The notes under the pieces were generated by a model. That model ran no database searches. It saw nothing but the letters and a program-made list of their open reading frames with translations, and was not told the DNA's origin. 64,000 nucleotides of DNA. Source: Siphonodentalium dalli. Lineage: Eukaryota > Mollusca > Scaphopoda > Gadilida > Siphonodentaliidae. Both the position numbers and the translations under genes were made by a program. Numbering within the stretch: position 1 is the stretch's first letter; every line of letters starts with the position of its first letter. Location of the stretch: contig CP136068.1 of NCBI GenBank assembly GCA_032622095.1, positions 153,659,151 through 153,723,150 on the forward strand, given 5' to 3'. Positions 37,312 to 48,356 of this stretch are shown here, one piece after another.

Positions 37312-38689
37312 AAGCGCTCTTTATTATATTTATATCATATCAGTAGCAGACAAACACTAATTGTTTCATGATGAAGACCTGATATTTTTCTTAATTTTAT
37401 TATTTGAATAAATCTTTCTGTGGTATATAAAGTTCACATAAGACTATTTAACCAGTATATTACATACCCGCTGTTGTATTCATACTTCAAGCCGGTGTGG
37501 TAATTTCAAAACACATTACGTTAATAAAGGCGACATAACGTGAATTTAGGAAGTTTGTGATACAAAAAAAATTACAGAAACGGCACAATTTAATGTCGAT
37601 TATAAATAGGGTGAATCTGGAAAATTGGTCGATTTAGGTTCACAATTTATAAAGCGTAATATTATCAACATATTCACACACCTCGGCCAATCAAATCATT
37701 CCAATCCATGAACATTAGTTTTTGTGCGAATCTGTATTTCGCCGAGTCCAAAGTATAGACTTGAGCTAAATCTCACCAAGATATTAACATTGATTGGACA
37801 TAGATAAAGAGCAAGATGATATTCTAAAAAAAATACGAGATAATAACGGTCGAAAGTCACCCGGAAAGTTCAAACACGGACCAGACCATTAGCGGTCACG
37901 ATGGTCAATTCCTGCATGGGGCATGTATTTTACATTTCGACAGTATAATTTTGGTTTGTCGGGAGGGGGTGACTGGAAGTTATAACTCAACGAAATCCAA
38001 ATTAGTTTGGATTTATTTTTGGAATACTAACATTGAGAATATTCTCAAAGTGTTCACATAGATGCAAAACATTTAGGTAATATATGCAGATTTGTTGAAG
38101 TTTTTGTTTTCGTGAATGCCGGTTTAGAGTCGTCTTAAGAAGAGAAATTGGCTACGCATCAAGGTGAAATACTTAGTGTTTTGGATTGTTCATATAAACT
38201 GACTTGTGCTATTGAAGCTGAAAGCTCCCTTCACCCCAGTATAAAACAGAACCATAATCAACACCGCAACTCATTGTTCTGCTTGGACATGTTAGGGCCT
38301 GACCCTCATATGAATAACGCAACGTTATCAAACACTCGGGTCTGTTCTAATCAGCCTTCAACACAACGCCACGCATCAGTTTAGAAATGGGTGTTTGTTC
38401 CAAGGACTTGGTCCACATTCACTCTGAACAAATGTTTAGATAATATAAATTTGTTGAACTTATTATCTGAACATTCCTTTGGGACCAATATACTCAGCAA
38501 TGATGCTTTAGTATAGCCAGGATTATGCCTCCGAGTATTATATTCAACATAACATATGCAACAAATTAATGAATTTGAGTCAGGCATAAGTGAAAAATAC
38601 ACTAATGTACTCTATGATGAACGATGTAAAACAACATGGTAATTATAATGAAAGTGAGTAAATGGCTTAAGCCTTTTACTCGTTTTCGT
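37312..38689. other. Non-coding stretch with a family-B remnant
   Basis: About 38430-38515 carries a decayed family-B core ('aaatgtttagataatataaa', 'gttgaacttattatctgaac', 'atgatgctttagtata'). Nothing else is recognised. No TM7-like coding is found on the minus strand. Confidence 0.4.
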
Positions 38690-38830
38690 TATTATCAGGT
38701 TGTTACACGTGGTTCGTTATGGAGTTCAGTGTACTTAACTCTTATTCTTGACATTAATTCTTTTATTAGATACTTTCTGTTAGAGTATAGTAGGAGATGG
38801 CCCTATAAATTGCTGGTTTTAGGGTGAGTT
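38690..38830 (+). repeat. Single dispersed copy related to the 114-bp satellite
   Basis: It contains in order 'acacgtggttcgttatgga', 'cttgacattaattctttta' and 'gagtatagtaggaga'. The satellite reads 'atacgtggttctttgtg' and 'ctgacattaattcttttat', and its right border reads 'gagtatagtaggaag'. Order and spacing agree, so this looks like a non-amplified relative that also includes the border sequence. Confidence 0.6.
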
Positions 38831-39002
38831 TTCTCCAATATAAGTGACATCGTTTATCTACAATTGCTTCTACGATAGCTTATATGAAGATTATGATAGG
38901 GCACTTTACGTTTCAGAATTGTTTACCCCCCAAAAAAGGACTGCATTCGCAACTCATTTTCTATATTTCTTAGGTTTTCATGCAACATATCCTCTCACAA
39001 AT

Positions 39003-39346
39003 AGGCACATAATCCACCTATATTGTGAAATAGGTACATACCATGATTATTTGATTCTGCAATGAGCTGATAATGGACTCATTCCCGATATTAAGTTTTA
39101 TGGCGCGGGCCCCAAAGAAAACAAAAGTCGCGAGTAGGCTTATTTGTGTCGTTGTCTGCACATATACAATGCTTAGAATCACCTCATTATGAGTCGATAA
39201 TGTGACTAAAGCGCTTTCATTTCCATCATATTATATCGACTCAAAATGAGGCGATTGTAAGCAGATAATCTACCTAAAACAAGGTGTATTATAAGCAGAT
39301 AGTGAATACATACGCGCTATTGATATATTGATACTCGTGGACTATG
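39003..39346 (+). repeat. Dispersed repeat F, copy 1
   Basis: It shares with 56148-56452 (opposite strand) 'atggcgcggg', 'ggcttatttgtgtc', 'tcgactcaaaatgaggcgat' and 'agcagataatctacctaaaa'. It contains its own short inverted segments ('cctcatt.tgagtcgata' twice in opposite senses). The family is unknown. Confidence 0.6.
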
Positions 39347-39406
39347 AGAAATCAAGGTAAATCACATATAGGAATGTAAAAAAAATGTAATAATATAAAT
39401 ACGTAC

Positions 39407-40264
39407 CAGAGCGTTGGCCAAGAAAGGCATTTTACCCTTGAGCAGGGACGCCGACATGGAATACATTTGATATGGTGTCCAACACACCATGAACACCACA
39501 ACAACAATGGTTACGGTGATCGTCACTCGTTTCTGTTGTCCCAGAATAGTGTCCTCCTCCATAGTGGAATTCTTGCGCAGCCTTTTTGTGTATCCACGAA
39601 TCGCTAAGAATAGTTTTACTTGCGTCACAATAATTATTCCAAACGGGACGTAGATATTAACCACCTGCGTTATTATGTGGTGTATCAACGACTTGAACTG
39701 GCTATAGTCTGGGTACTCTGGACCACACTGCATCGTGTGAGGTTTATATATCACGTGCGATAAAAAGACTGCCGTCAACGCCGAAAATGTCACAGCCCAT
39801 ATCCACGTTATGGCTATGAGAATGTAGATTTTTGTTCTTGTAAACCAAATACCCAATGGGTTTTTAATTGAGTAGAACTTGTGCACACTTATATACATCA
39901 GGGTATGGATTGATACGATGAAAAACACAGCGTTTAGCACACCGTTCAATGTACACAAGGCGTCTCCCAAAATCCAGCCCTTGCCCACTAGCGTTACCAT
40001 GGAGAATGGGACCATGCATACGCCTACAAGAAAATCAGCAACAGCAAGATTAAGCAGAAACATGTTGGTCTTTGTTCGCATTCCCTTGTGTCTCAAGATA
40101 ACTGTGATGACCATAAGGTTTCCGCATACTGCTGCCAACATCCCGACACACAATATAATCCCAACGAAAACCGTGGTTGGTGTACCCCATGTTTCTGTTT
40201 CGGTAGTGGCGTTCAACAAGGAAGTAATATTACTCGCGTTTGATTCTAGCACTTTATACTCCAT
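39407..40264 (-). CDS. Class A GPCR first exon (TM1-TM6), receptor A
   Basis: It starts at ATG 40264 and codes 286 residues to a consensus donor (CTG then GTACGT, 39406-39401) in phase 0. Three N-glycosylation sequons stand in the N-terminus (N9, N12, N18). GN is at 48-49, the TM2 aspartate is D77, and the disulphide cysteines are C104 and C180 (TMQCGPEYP). WIW is in TM4, and CWTP at 261-264 is in TM6. The DRY box is replaced by HKF (128-130), and position 3.32 is Asn. The exon ends at 'MPFLANAL', the same point as receptor B, so the intron position predates the duplication. Joined to 25524-25661 it would give 331 residues. It is an orphan member of the rhodopsin family. I do not assign a ligand. 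Confidence 0.93.
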
Positions 40265-40734
40265 ACTTTATCGTCGCGTGCTACGTGGTATATGGTGTAA
40301 CATCAAACACGACCAAACGTCGGCTTGTTTAAAATGTATTTACCATGACACACTAATAGCATAGCTGCACATCATTCAATTGACTTGGACGCGTGTTAGT
40401 ATCGTGTCATAAAGGGTGGCTTGTTCACAGATAGAATAAAGAAACTGCCTCTTGCAAGTTGACTAGTACTGCCTGGACGGGACCGTATTTAAGTTTCATT
40501 GCAGTGTTATCATCTTCGGTCTTCACTTTCTGTACATAATTTGGTTATATTGAACACTATCGTTGCAACCTGTAGGGTAGAAAAAAAAGAACACATATTA
40601 ACATTATATTGTTGTGGCGAAGTTAATTAAAGGATCAGGGGATATCAACTGACAAAATATTTCATGTCATTATGAAAAAAAATTACATAAACAGCACACA
40701 GGTGGATCTTAAAGTTTCATAAATTCATAAGCGG
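40265..40734. other. Upstream region of receptor A
   Basis: Presumed promoter and 5' UTR. No element can be assigned with confidence. Confidence 0.3.
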
Positions 40735-41033
40735 CAAAATAAAAGAAAAAAACAAGAAATTCACCTTGAAAATGAGACTACAAAATTTCCCGTTTCCTGT
40801 TTCATTGTAACATGTGCTCGGGTTGAATTTTCAGATATTATAAAATTAGCTACTCTTCCACAAAAATTATCACCCATTCCATAGAATATACATGATGATA
40901 TGGTGAGTGAATCTAAAATATTATTTGTTTTTTTTTTATCTAAACAAATATATATTTTGCAGAAAATAATTTCGAGTTGCCTATTCGTGCGGTAAACATG
41001 TGATTCTGGTCAGGTCAAGTGAGGTCACCTGAT
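40735..41033 (+). repeat. Dispersed element family D, copy 2 (right part)
   Basis: It parallels 21600-21880: 'tgtaacatgtgctcgg', 'gatgatatggtgagt', 'attttgcagaaaataat', 'gtaaacatgtgattct'. The inverted end of copy 1 is not preserved. Confidence 0.55.
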
Positions 41034-41366
41034 CAAGCCTGAGTTTAGTGTGCCTGTCATTTGCAGAATGAGATCCACAGAGGGTAGCATCACTAAATCA
41101 CTATGGGAGACATAGACTCAGATTTTGAAGTTCCCACATAGAGAATAGTGTGATGCACACCCATTGGGAACCTCGGTTATGCAATGTGTCGTCTGCCATA
41201 GCAATTTGATAATAAAGAAACTTTCCAGAGAAGATGAGGCCTAAGCAGAATGAGGTCCCCAGAGGGTGAATTTAGTGATGCTAGCCCGCTATGTGGGATA
41301 GCATCAGTAAATTTACCCTCTGGGGACCTCATTCTGCAAATGACAGGCACACTAAACTCAGACTTG
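41034..41366. mobile_element. MITE with about 50-bp inverted ends and inner hairpin
   Basis: The left end 'ctgagtttagtgtgcctgtc' and right end 'gacaggcacactaaactcag' are exact complements. A second inverted pair lies inside (41250-41336): 'gaggtccccagagggt' / 'accctctggggacctc' flanks 'gctagcccgctatgtgggatagc'. No clear target duplication. Confidence 0.75.
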
Positions 41367-42329
41367 CCCCGATCCTTACATCCACATCAGCTTCCAAGAT
41401 GATCTAAGTAGTCTGGTGGTTGAAGCATTGGACCTAGAACAAATTGTTGACAAGCTGTTTTTGGTGTCGTTTTGTCTGGCAGAATCTGGGGAACAACATA
41501 TCCAAAATCCGCTAAAATCCGCTTTGGGGTAAATTTTCCAGAGCATTTGGAGAAAAAGGTCCTATTTGTGGTTTTTATGTAGATTTGCCATTCCATATGG
41601 GATATACACTTGAATGACATTTGAATTAAAGTTATACAGATGGCAGGAACATACATCATAAACAAATTATTATTGTTGTCATGACAGACGTATGTCATTT
41701 CGTGTACAATTCGATTGTCAAAATGGCGACCGAAAGTGTTAAAATTGGACAAGTTTCGCTAAATTTCACCAGATCGTTTCCATTTATAAGAAATTTGGTT
41801 TAAATGGCCATTTGTGCCAACATATACCATTTTAAATCAATATCTGATAATTGTGAGCTATATCACAAAGTTTGGGAATTTGGGCCCTTCAGTGTCCCTC
41901 AAATTCGAAATAAATGTACTAAATTTCGAAGAAAAATCAATTATTATATTAATGCCCAGAATAACCGCAACTCGAACACACCAGTGTACTAAATACCCAT
42001 TAGATGTCAGATATGAACCACTAGTGCCCATTTTAGCAGAAATGAGACCATCACTTCCCAAAATAGGGACAAAATGGCTACCGAAAGTAGTAGAATTGGT
42101 AAATTTCTCTAAAGTTCACCAGATTGTTTCCATCTAGACGAAAACAATTTATGCTGTAACGGCTGGCACCACAGTAAATGATGTCGGATCATAATCCGAT
42201 AATAATGAGCTTTATACCGAGAATTTGTCTCTACTGTGTCCCAAAATGGCGGCGAAAATTGCGATCGAAAGTAAAAAATTTAAATGTCATTTATTTGTAA
42301 CAAAATCTTCTCATATTGAATATAATTTG

Positions 42330-43800
42330 ATGAGTGTCCAAAGCAACCAAACTAGTATCGAAATACATCCAATGAGTGTCCAAAATAACTTAACGTGCGT
42401 CCTAAACCATACGAGGGGCGTGAAACCACGCAACTTGTGTCTCAACCACCTTCTTAATAATATACCAAATGAATCAGTGAGTGTCCCTGTCCATGGAATG
42501 GGCGTCCCAAATCAGCCAACTAGTGTCCCAAAACCACATAATATGTAACACAATCCACCCAAATAGTGTCACAAACAATCCAAATAGTGCCCCAACAAGT
42601 CCAATGTGTGTTCCATTACACCCAACAATCAAGTGTGTACCACAAACCATCCAATGGGTGTCCCAAACCAACATATGAGTGTCCATAATCATCCAATGAG
42701 TGTTCCAAGCCACACGATGGTTGTGTTGTCTCAAACCGCCAGAGGAGTCTAAAAACGTCCAACTAGTGTCTCAAACCACCCACTGAATGTCCCACATCAT
42801 CTAATGAGTGTCCCAAACTAGTGTACAAAACCATCCATCAAATATAACATACCATGTTTTTGGTAAACTCATTTGATGGTTTGATAACCTCACTTGACCG
42901 CTGGGTGATTTGTGACTTCAGTTCGATGTTTTGGGGCACCAATTGGGTGGTTTGTTCACATTGAGTATTTTTGGGACACTCACTATATATTTTAGACACT
43001 GGTTATGTGCATTGGGACACTGCGTGGCCGATTGTGTCACTGATTGTGCCGTTTGGGACAATATAGTTGAATGGACAGTTGTATGTTGTATACCATATGA
43101 CACTCCCCGATGTCTTGGGACACTAGTTGTGTGACATGGGGTACATACTGTATTCCTGCCACTCGTGTGGTTTCGGATACCTGATGGATTGTTTGGTTAC
43201 ACCCATTGTATGGTTTGGGGCACCGATTGAGTGGTTTGACACACTCGATGGGTGCTCATTGTATGGTTTGTTTTACTCATTTGGTGGTTATGGACACTCA
43301 TTGTGTAGTTTTGGAAACCTGTTAGATGGTTTGGGACACACCTATGTGGTTTCGAACATCGGTTGCAAAGTCTGGAGCACTACCGGAGTGGTTTGGAAAC
43401 ATTCGTTAAATGGATTGGTCCCTAATCAGGTCGAATGAGACACTCATTTGGTGGTTTGGGACACTCATTTGGGTGGGTTGGAATACCAGATGCATGGTTA
43501 AGGGGACTATATGTGTGGGTTATGACACCCGTTGAGTAGCGTTTTGGGCAATAACTATCTCAGTCTGCATCAGTCTGTGTGGTTTGTGAAACTCGTTTGG
43601 TGGATCGGGACACGCCTTCGGTGGTTTTGGACAATATTTGGATTTGGGGCGCCCGTATGGGTTGGGATACTCACTTGTTGTTTTTTGGATACTAGATGGG
43701 TTTTGTAATTCTGTATATGGTTTGGCGCACTCGTTAGGCGATTTGGGACACTCATTTGATGTATTATGAAACTAGTTAGTGGCTTTGGAAACTCGTATGG
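42330..43800. repeat. Degenerate about 30-bp minisatellite that switches strand near 42855
   Basis: From about 42330 to 42850 the plus strand repeats variants of 'ccaatgagtgtcccaaacca'. From about 42860 to 43800 it repeats the complement, 'tggtttgggacactcattgg'. Units are 25-35 bp and heavily diverged. The switch lies between 'accatccatcaaatataac' and 'actcatttgatggtttg'. Several open frames of 60-100 codons come from the periodicity. Confidence 0.8.
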
Positions 43801-44254
43801 TGGCATATGTGACTACATATTAGCTGTACATTTATTCGACATTGTAAGATTCAGTAAAAAAAATCAACAAAAAACAAATTACTTCAATTGTTCATTCCGA
43901 CTGCCATTTTCATTTTAGACACCGAATTGTCAAATCCTCGGGATATTACTTATAATAAGGGATTAGGATTCGCCATTTTATAGTTTTAGGTCAAATGATG
44001 CACGAAATGGTAGGCATCTGCTATTGGAACAAGAATAATGCTTGCCGGTTTCTTTCACATTAATACATTTAGAGGACATTGAAGTGATTGGTAGTACACT
44101 CCGAGACATGGCCGTCATATTTCCTGGTACATACACAGTCACACTTTAGCGTCAAAATAGTTTGAGCAGACATTCTTACGAAAAAAAATGGATCAAGTTT
44201 AATGCTGTGGCCCCAGTCTGGGGTGCACGTTGGTCGACCTGCTTCCCGGAAAAA

Positions 44255-45165
44255 TTGAAATTTTCACCATTTTCGTACATATTTTCTTCATTTTTATCCA
44301 AAATTAACGACTTTCCCCGTCATGAAACGCATGTAAATTTTAGATATGTTATTATTTTGTCACATTTGGTAGTCATACTGAGCGTTTATGGTTAGCAGAT
44401 TTGTTTATTAAAAAAATTCCAATTTTCACCATTCTTTTTGCATATTCCAGGGTTTTGACCCAAAAATTACGACTTTCCCGTTCAGAAATTCATGGGAATT
44501 TTGGGTATGTTATTATATGAGTATGGTCACAGTCAAAATCACCGAAAGTCATTGCATAGTAAATTTGTGCACCGCTGGGCGTTTCTTTCCATCAGATTGA
44601 CTGGACTGATAATGAACTGCAAAATTGACACAAAACAGCCATAAATAGGACCATATTTCAAATATATGTAGAAAATTCCCCCCAAAGCGAATTTTGGATC
44701 TATTATTCCTCAGATTCTGACCGACAAAATAACACCAAACAAAGCTTGTTACCAATTTAATATAGGTTCACCTTAAAATACGAGTCTCAACCAGAAAATT
44801 ACAATTTTCACCATTTTTTGTTTACATATTCCTGACTTTTGACCCAAAAATTACGACTTTCCCACCCCGGGATTCATGGGGATTTTGGTTATGTTATTAT
44901 ATCGGTATAGGCACATTCAACCACACCACATCAAAATACATTGCATAGCGATTTTGTTTACGGTTGGGTGTTTCTTTCCATCATATTGGCTGGACTAATA
45001 AGGAACAGTAAAATTGGCAAAAAGCCACAAATACGACCCTATTTCAAAGAGCAGTAGAAATTGTTCCCCAAGGCGGATTTCAGCGGATTTTGGATATATT
45101 ATTCCCCAGATTCTGCCAGACAAAATGGCACCAAAACAGCTTGTCAACAATTTGTTCTAGGTTCA
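44255..45165 (+). repeat. Direct repeats of about 384 bp (two plus a partial)
   Basis: 'aattttcaccatt' followed by 'tgacccaaaaattacgactt', 'catgggaattttg' and 'tttctttccatca' recurs with starts near 44421 and 44804, plus a partial unit near 44255. The last unit merges with the right inverted arm of the composite. Confidence 0.65.
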
Positions 45166-45287
45166 CATCAAAAAAGAGTCTCAACGACCATACTAAAGCA
45201 AAGGGACGGTATATCAAATCATTGCAAGTTTGTTGGTCGTGAATACTTTCACAATGAAAGTGACAGCGATCTTTCCTACATCATTAA

Positions 45288-45532
45288 CCTTTATATACTA
45301 ATTGGATTCTCCAAGTCAGTTAAAAAGTGTACAATGGAATGATCTATTGTTGACTTGGAGGGATGCTCATGTGATAAAAGCAGACGATAGATAAATAAAA
45401 GTGCAGAGCCCTATTTATTGAGCGAAATGTTTAGATAGTAAGTTCAACAAACAATGGTCGTTTGTTGAACTTATTATTTGAACATTTCCTATGGAATAAC
45501 TATTTATCAATGATGCTTTAGTATAGAAAGGG
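45288..45532. mobile_element. MITE family B copy at the head of a tandem array
   Basis: The left end follows TTAA (45284-45287) with 'cctttatatacta'. The core hairpin 'agtaagttcaacaaac' / 'gtttgttgaacttatt' and right end 'agtatagaaaggg' are followed by TTAA at 45533-45536. Its right half is the founder of the array 45467-46210. Confidence 0.8.
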
Positions 45533-46210
45533 TTAAACTTATTATTTGAACATTTCCTATGGAATAACTATTTATCAATAATGCTTTAGTATAGAAAGGG
45601 TGAAACTTATTATTTGAACATTTCCTATGGAATAACTATTTATCAATGATGCTTTAGTATAGAAAGGGTTAAACTTATTATTTGAACATTTCCTATGGAA
45701 TAACTATTTATCAATGATGCATTAGTATAGAAAGGGTTAAACTTATTATTTGAACATTTCCTATGGAATAACTATTTATCAATGATGCTTTAGTATAGAA
45801 AGGGTGAAACTTATTATTTGAACATTTCCTATGGAATAACTATTTATCAATGATGCATTAGTATAGAAAGGGTTAAACTTATTATTTGAACATTTCCTAT
45901 GGAATAACTATTTATCAATGATGCTTTAGTATAGAAAGGGTTAAACTTATTATTTGAACATTTCCTATGGAATAACTATTTATCAATGATGCTTTAGTAT
46001 AGAAATGGTGAAACTTATTATTTGAACATTTCCTATCGAATAACTATTTATCAATGATGCATTAGTATAGGAAGGGTTAAACTTATTATTTGAACATTCC
46101 CAATGGAATAACTATTTATCAATGATGCTTTAGTATAGAAATGGTTAAACTTATTATTTGAACATTTCCTATGGAATAACTATTTATCAATGATGCTTTA
46201 GTATAGAAAG
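45467..46210. repeat. 68-bp array, about 11 copies, derived from the MITE right half
   Basis: The unit contains 'aacttattatttgaacattt', 'cctatggaataactattta' and 'gctttagtatagaaaggg'. Period is 68 bp. The first unit is the intact right half of the family-B MITE. Most units keep the terminal TTAA (gggttaaac); some read gggtgaaac. Point changes (ctttag/cattag, aaaggg/aaatgg) recur in several units, indicating block copying. Confidence 0.93.
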
Positions 46211-46248
46211 TGCTTATTGTGGCCAATTCCAATACATTAATGTTATGT

Positions 46249-46544
46249 CGATTGATTGGGGTTTATTGTCGCTTTAGCAACTAAGGCCATATCACGACAT
46301 TGCCAGTTTTAGTGGTGGAGGAAATCCGCACACTTGCGACTAATCTAACAGTGATTTCAATGGCTGATAAACTCGTCAACCATGTGCGGCAAACCACCGG
46401 CCATCGGCGAGTAACTGGCAACTCCACGATTTCGAGTTACAAAGTCCACGATGGAAACATGTGGATTTGAACCCTTATCGCCAGCGCTGGAGGGCGAAAC
46501 GGCTTGGAGTGGTACCCCTAACCGATTGAGCCACCGAGGCCCCC
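46249..46544 (-). mobile_element. tRNA-derived SINE, full length, with 10-bp target duplication
   Basis: On the minus strand the head reads GGGGCCTCGGTGGCTCAATC, with an A box (TGGCTCAATCGGTTAGG, 46533-46517) and B box (GGTTCAAATCC, 46473-46463) of a Pol III promoter. A conserved-looking middle and a 3' end 'gcgacaataaaccccaatc' follow. Both sides carry AATGTTATGT (46239-46248 and 46545-46554), a perfect target duplication, so the insertion is fairly recent. It needs a LINE partner for mobility; which one is unknown. Confidence 0.92.
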
Positions 46545-46686
46545 AATGTTATGTTGACACATGTACATTTAAAATTGAACGATATTTTTTCTTGAAGGTT
46601 TTACTTCCTCTTTGGTGGTGATATGGAACTCAATATTAATTGATTTTAACCGCATCCGTTTCGACTTCGTTTTTCCTTGCGACTCA

Positions 46687-47206
46687 TTAGATATTCTCTA
46701 TGTAGGACATGAAATTCGTGTATTGTAAGTGATATGGCGTCAAACGTACGTAACATAACAATGCTATACCTGTAGTTGCTGAAACGAAGAAAACTCTAAT
46801 CAAGTTATAAAACCAACTATAACCACGCGATAAACCAGATCTGACAGCACGTGTACACAACGCTAAGAATAAGCTAAGGACATCAGAAATATAATAATAA
46901 CCATCAACACTGCAAATGTCCGTCCATAGTATGGGCAGAGATACTATATAGTATATCCGGGTAAAGATCTCTGGCATGGCATGGGTAACCGTGAGCGCGG
47001 CCAATGGGTTTACACTGTCACAGATAATGTATGTCTTCACATGCAGTGCAGTTGCCGCGTCAGTTATTCCAAGAAATAGCGTTTCACTGCTAATGATCTA
47101 TGATATCCGATGGGCATATAGTGTAACGCTGAGGAACGATACCGGCTTAAATCCACAGCCACCCAATAGATTCAAAGGAAATATCAACTGCATTGTACAT
47201 TATTAA
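46687..47206 (-). other. Open minus-strand frames of unknown origin next to repeat A
   Basis: A 117-codon hydrophobic frame (46687-47040) continues upstream in another frame (to about 47160) with protein-like composition. No motif was recognised. Its position beside repeat A matches the LINE-tail fragments at 26 and 30 kb, so a decayed retroelement tail is the simplest reading. Not supported as a host gene. Confidence 0.25.
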
Positions 47207-47300
47207 ATATGTATAACATCTACATGGGATAGGGATATCTTTGATATAAATTTCACAATTTAGATTTTTAAATGTTGATACTAAGGACTAAAGCCACATG

Positions 47301-47713
47301 GCGGTTTGCGCTCCAAAACACAAATAAATTATTAGCTTTTTAATGCTTCCCGGTATCGAAATAGGTCGATAGATATATTAACTACCTTTCTATGAGCATT
47401 CTGTTACCATTCAAGTATTAAAGAAACATGTAACACTGAACAAGGTGTTTGTGTTCCAAACAAAAACAGCCATTTGCACGACATGGAACAGAAAAGAGCG
47501 TTCCGTTTTATTCTATTCCTGATATGGTAACAATAAAGAGCCATTATATGACTTCGGTCGAAAAATTAAAAACGGCTGGAAAATGACTGTGACTTTGGCA
47601 ATGTTTTTCAAAGCGGCATATCAATATTTCGTGTATTTATCGACCAATCGTATTCGTCCCAACAAATCACGTATAGATAAAATTTGCAGGTTCGAATGAG
47701 CCATGTCCGTTTA
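47301..47713 (-). repeat. Dispersed repeat A, copy 3
   Basis: It shares 'cggtttgcgctccaaaa', 'cccggtatcgaaataggtcg', 'aaaagagcgttccgttt', 'ctgatatggtaacaataaag' and 'gagccatgtccgtttaa'. Confidence 0.75.
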
Positions 47714-48353
47714 ATGTTGTCTATATATAACATAATGGACAGAAGACTATTTAGTGCTAGGTGTCATCATAAACATGACCACATCTATACAACTGGGATC
47801 ATCATTAGAAAGCTTTCATATTTATGAACATTCAGATCAATACAGCCTAAGCGCAATTTCGCATGTATTAATTGGTTATTATTTTCCCTTTATAATTATT
47901 TTGACATCACTGCATCAACTTTAAGTTGTACATTTTGGATATTTAGTAGTACTACATCACCAAATTTCTCTACATTGGGTATGTGTTGAGTATTTATAAA
48001 ATAACATTGTTTCTAGATGTTGAGTATTTATAAAATAACATTGTTTATATATGTTGAGTATTTATAACATATCATTGTTTATATATGTTGAGTATTTATA
48101 AAATGATATTGTTTAGTCAGAGATCCGTCAACATGATATAAAATCATTCCTATTCTGGTTTAGCCACTGTTTATTCCCATCCGATTAATAATTACATTAA
48201 CATTTTATACATGTTTGTTTACAAGACAATAGAATGGCAGTGCCAAGGGAATTTGTGTATTTTATATATATCGCATATATGAGAGGGGAGAACAATAAGC
48301 ACGTGGTTTTTTTGTGAAGTCGATCTCCGGTTCTGTCATTTGGTCCCTGTCAG
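47714..48353. repeat. Spacer with a four-unit 34-bp repeat
   Basis: At 47983-48115 'tgttgagtatttataaaata' plus 'acattgttt' occurs four times at 34-bp spacing. The remainder is non-coding with nothing recognised. Confidence 0.6.
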
Positions 48354-48356
48354 TTA

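Larger units (their letters stand above)
41385..45180. repeat. Large inverted composite repeat
   Basis: The segment 41401-41590 reappears inverted at about 44990-45165. Landmarks on the plus strand of the right copy are 'gcggattttggatatatta', 'cagattctgccagacaaaa' and 'cagcttgtcaacaatttgtt'. The left copy carries their complements. Between them lie 'accaaaatggc'-type AT-rich sequence, the strand-switching minisatellite (42330-43800) and three direct repeats (44255-45165). It may be a non-autonomous DNA transposon or an inverted duplication. No transposase was seen. Confidence 0.6.

Noticed and set aside
39407-40264. Aminergic (serotonin/octopamine-type) receptor assignment
   Set aside because: Position 3.32 is Asn and not the amine-binding Asp in both receptors, and the DRY box is changed; ligand left open.
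39879-40364. Plus-strand 161-codon frame over receptor A
   Set aside because: Antisense shadow of the GPCR exon; the minus-strand frame has all class A motifs.
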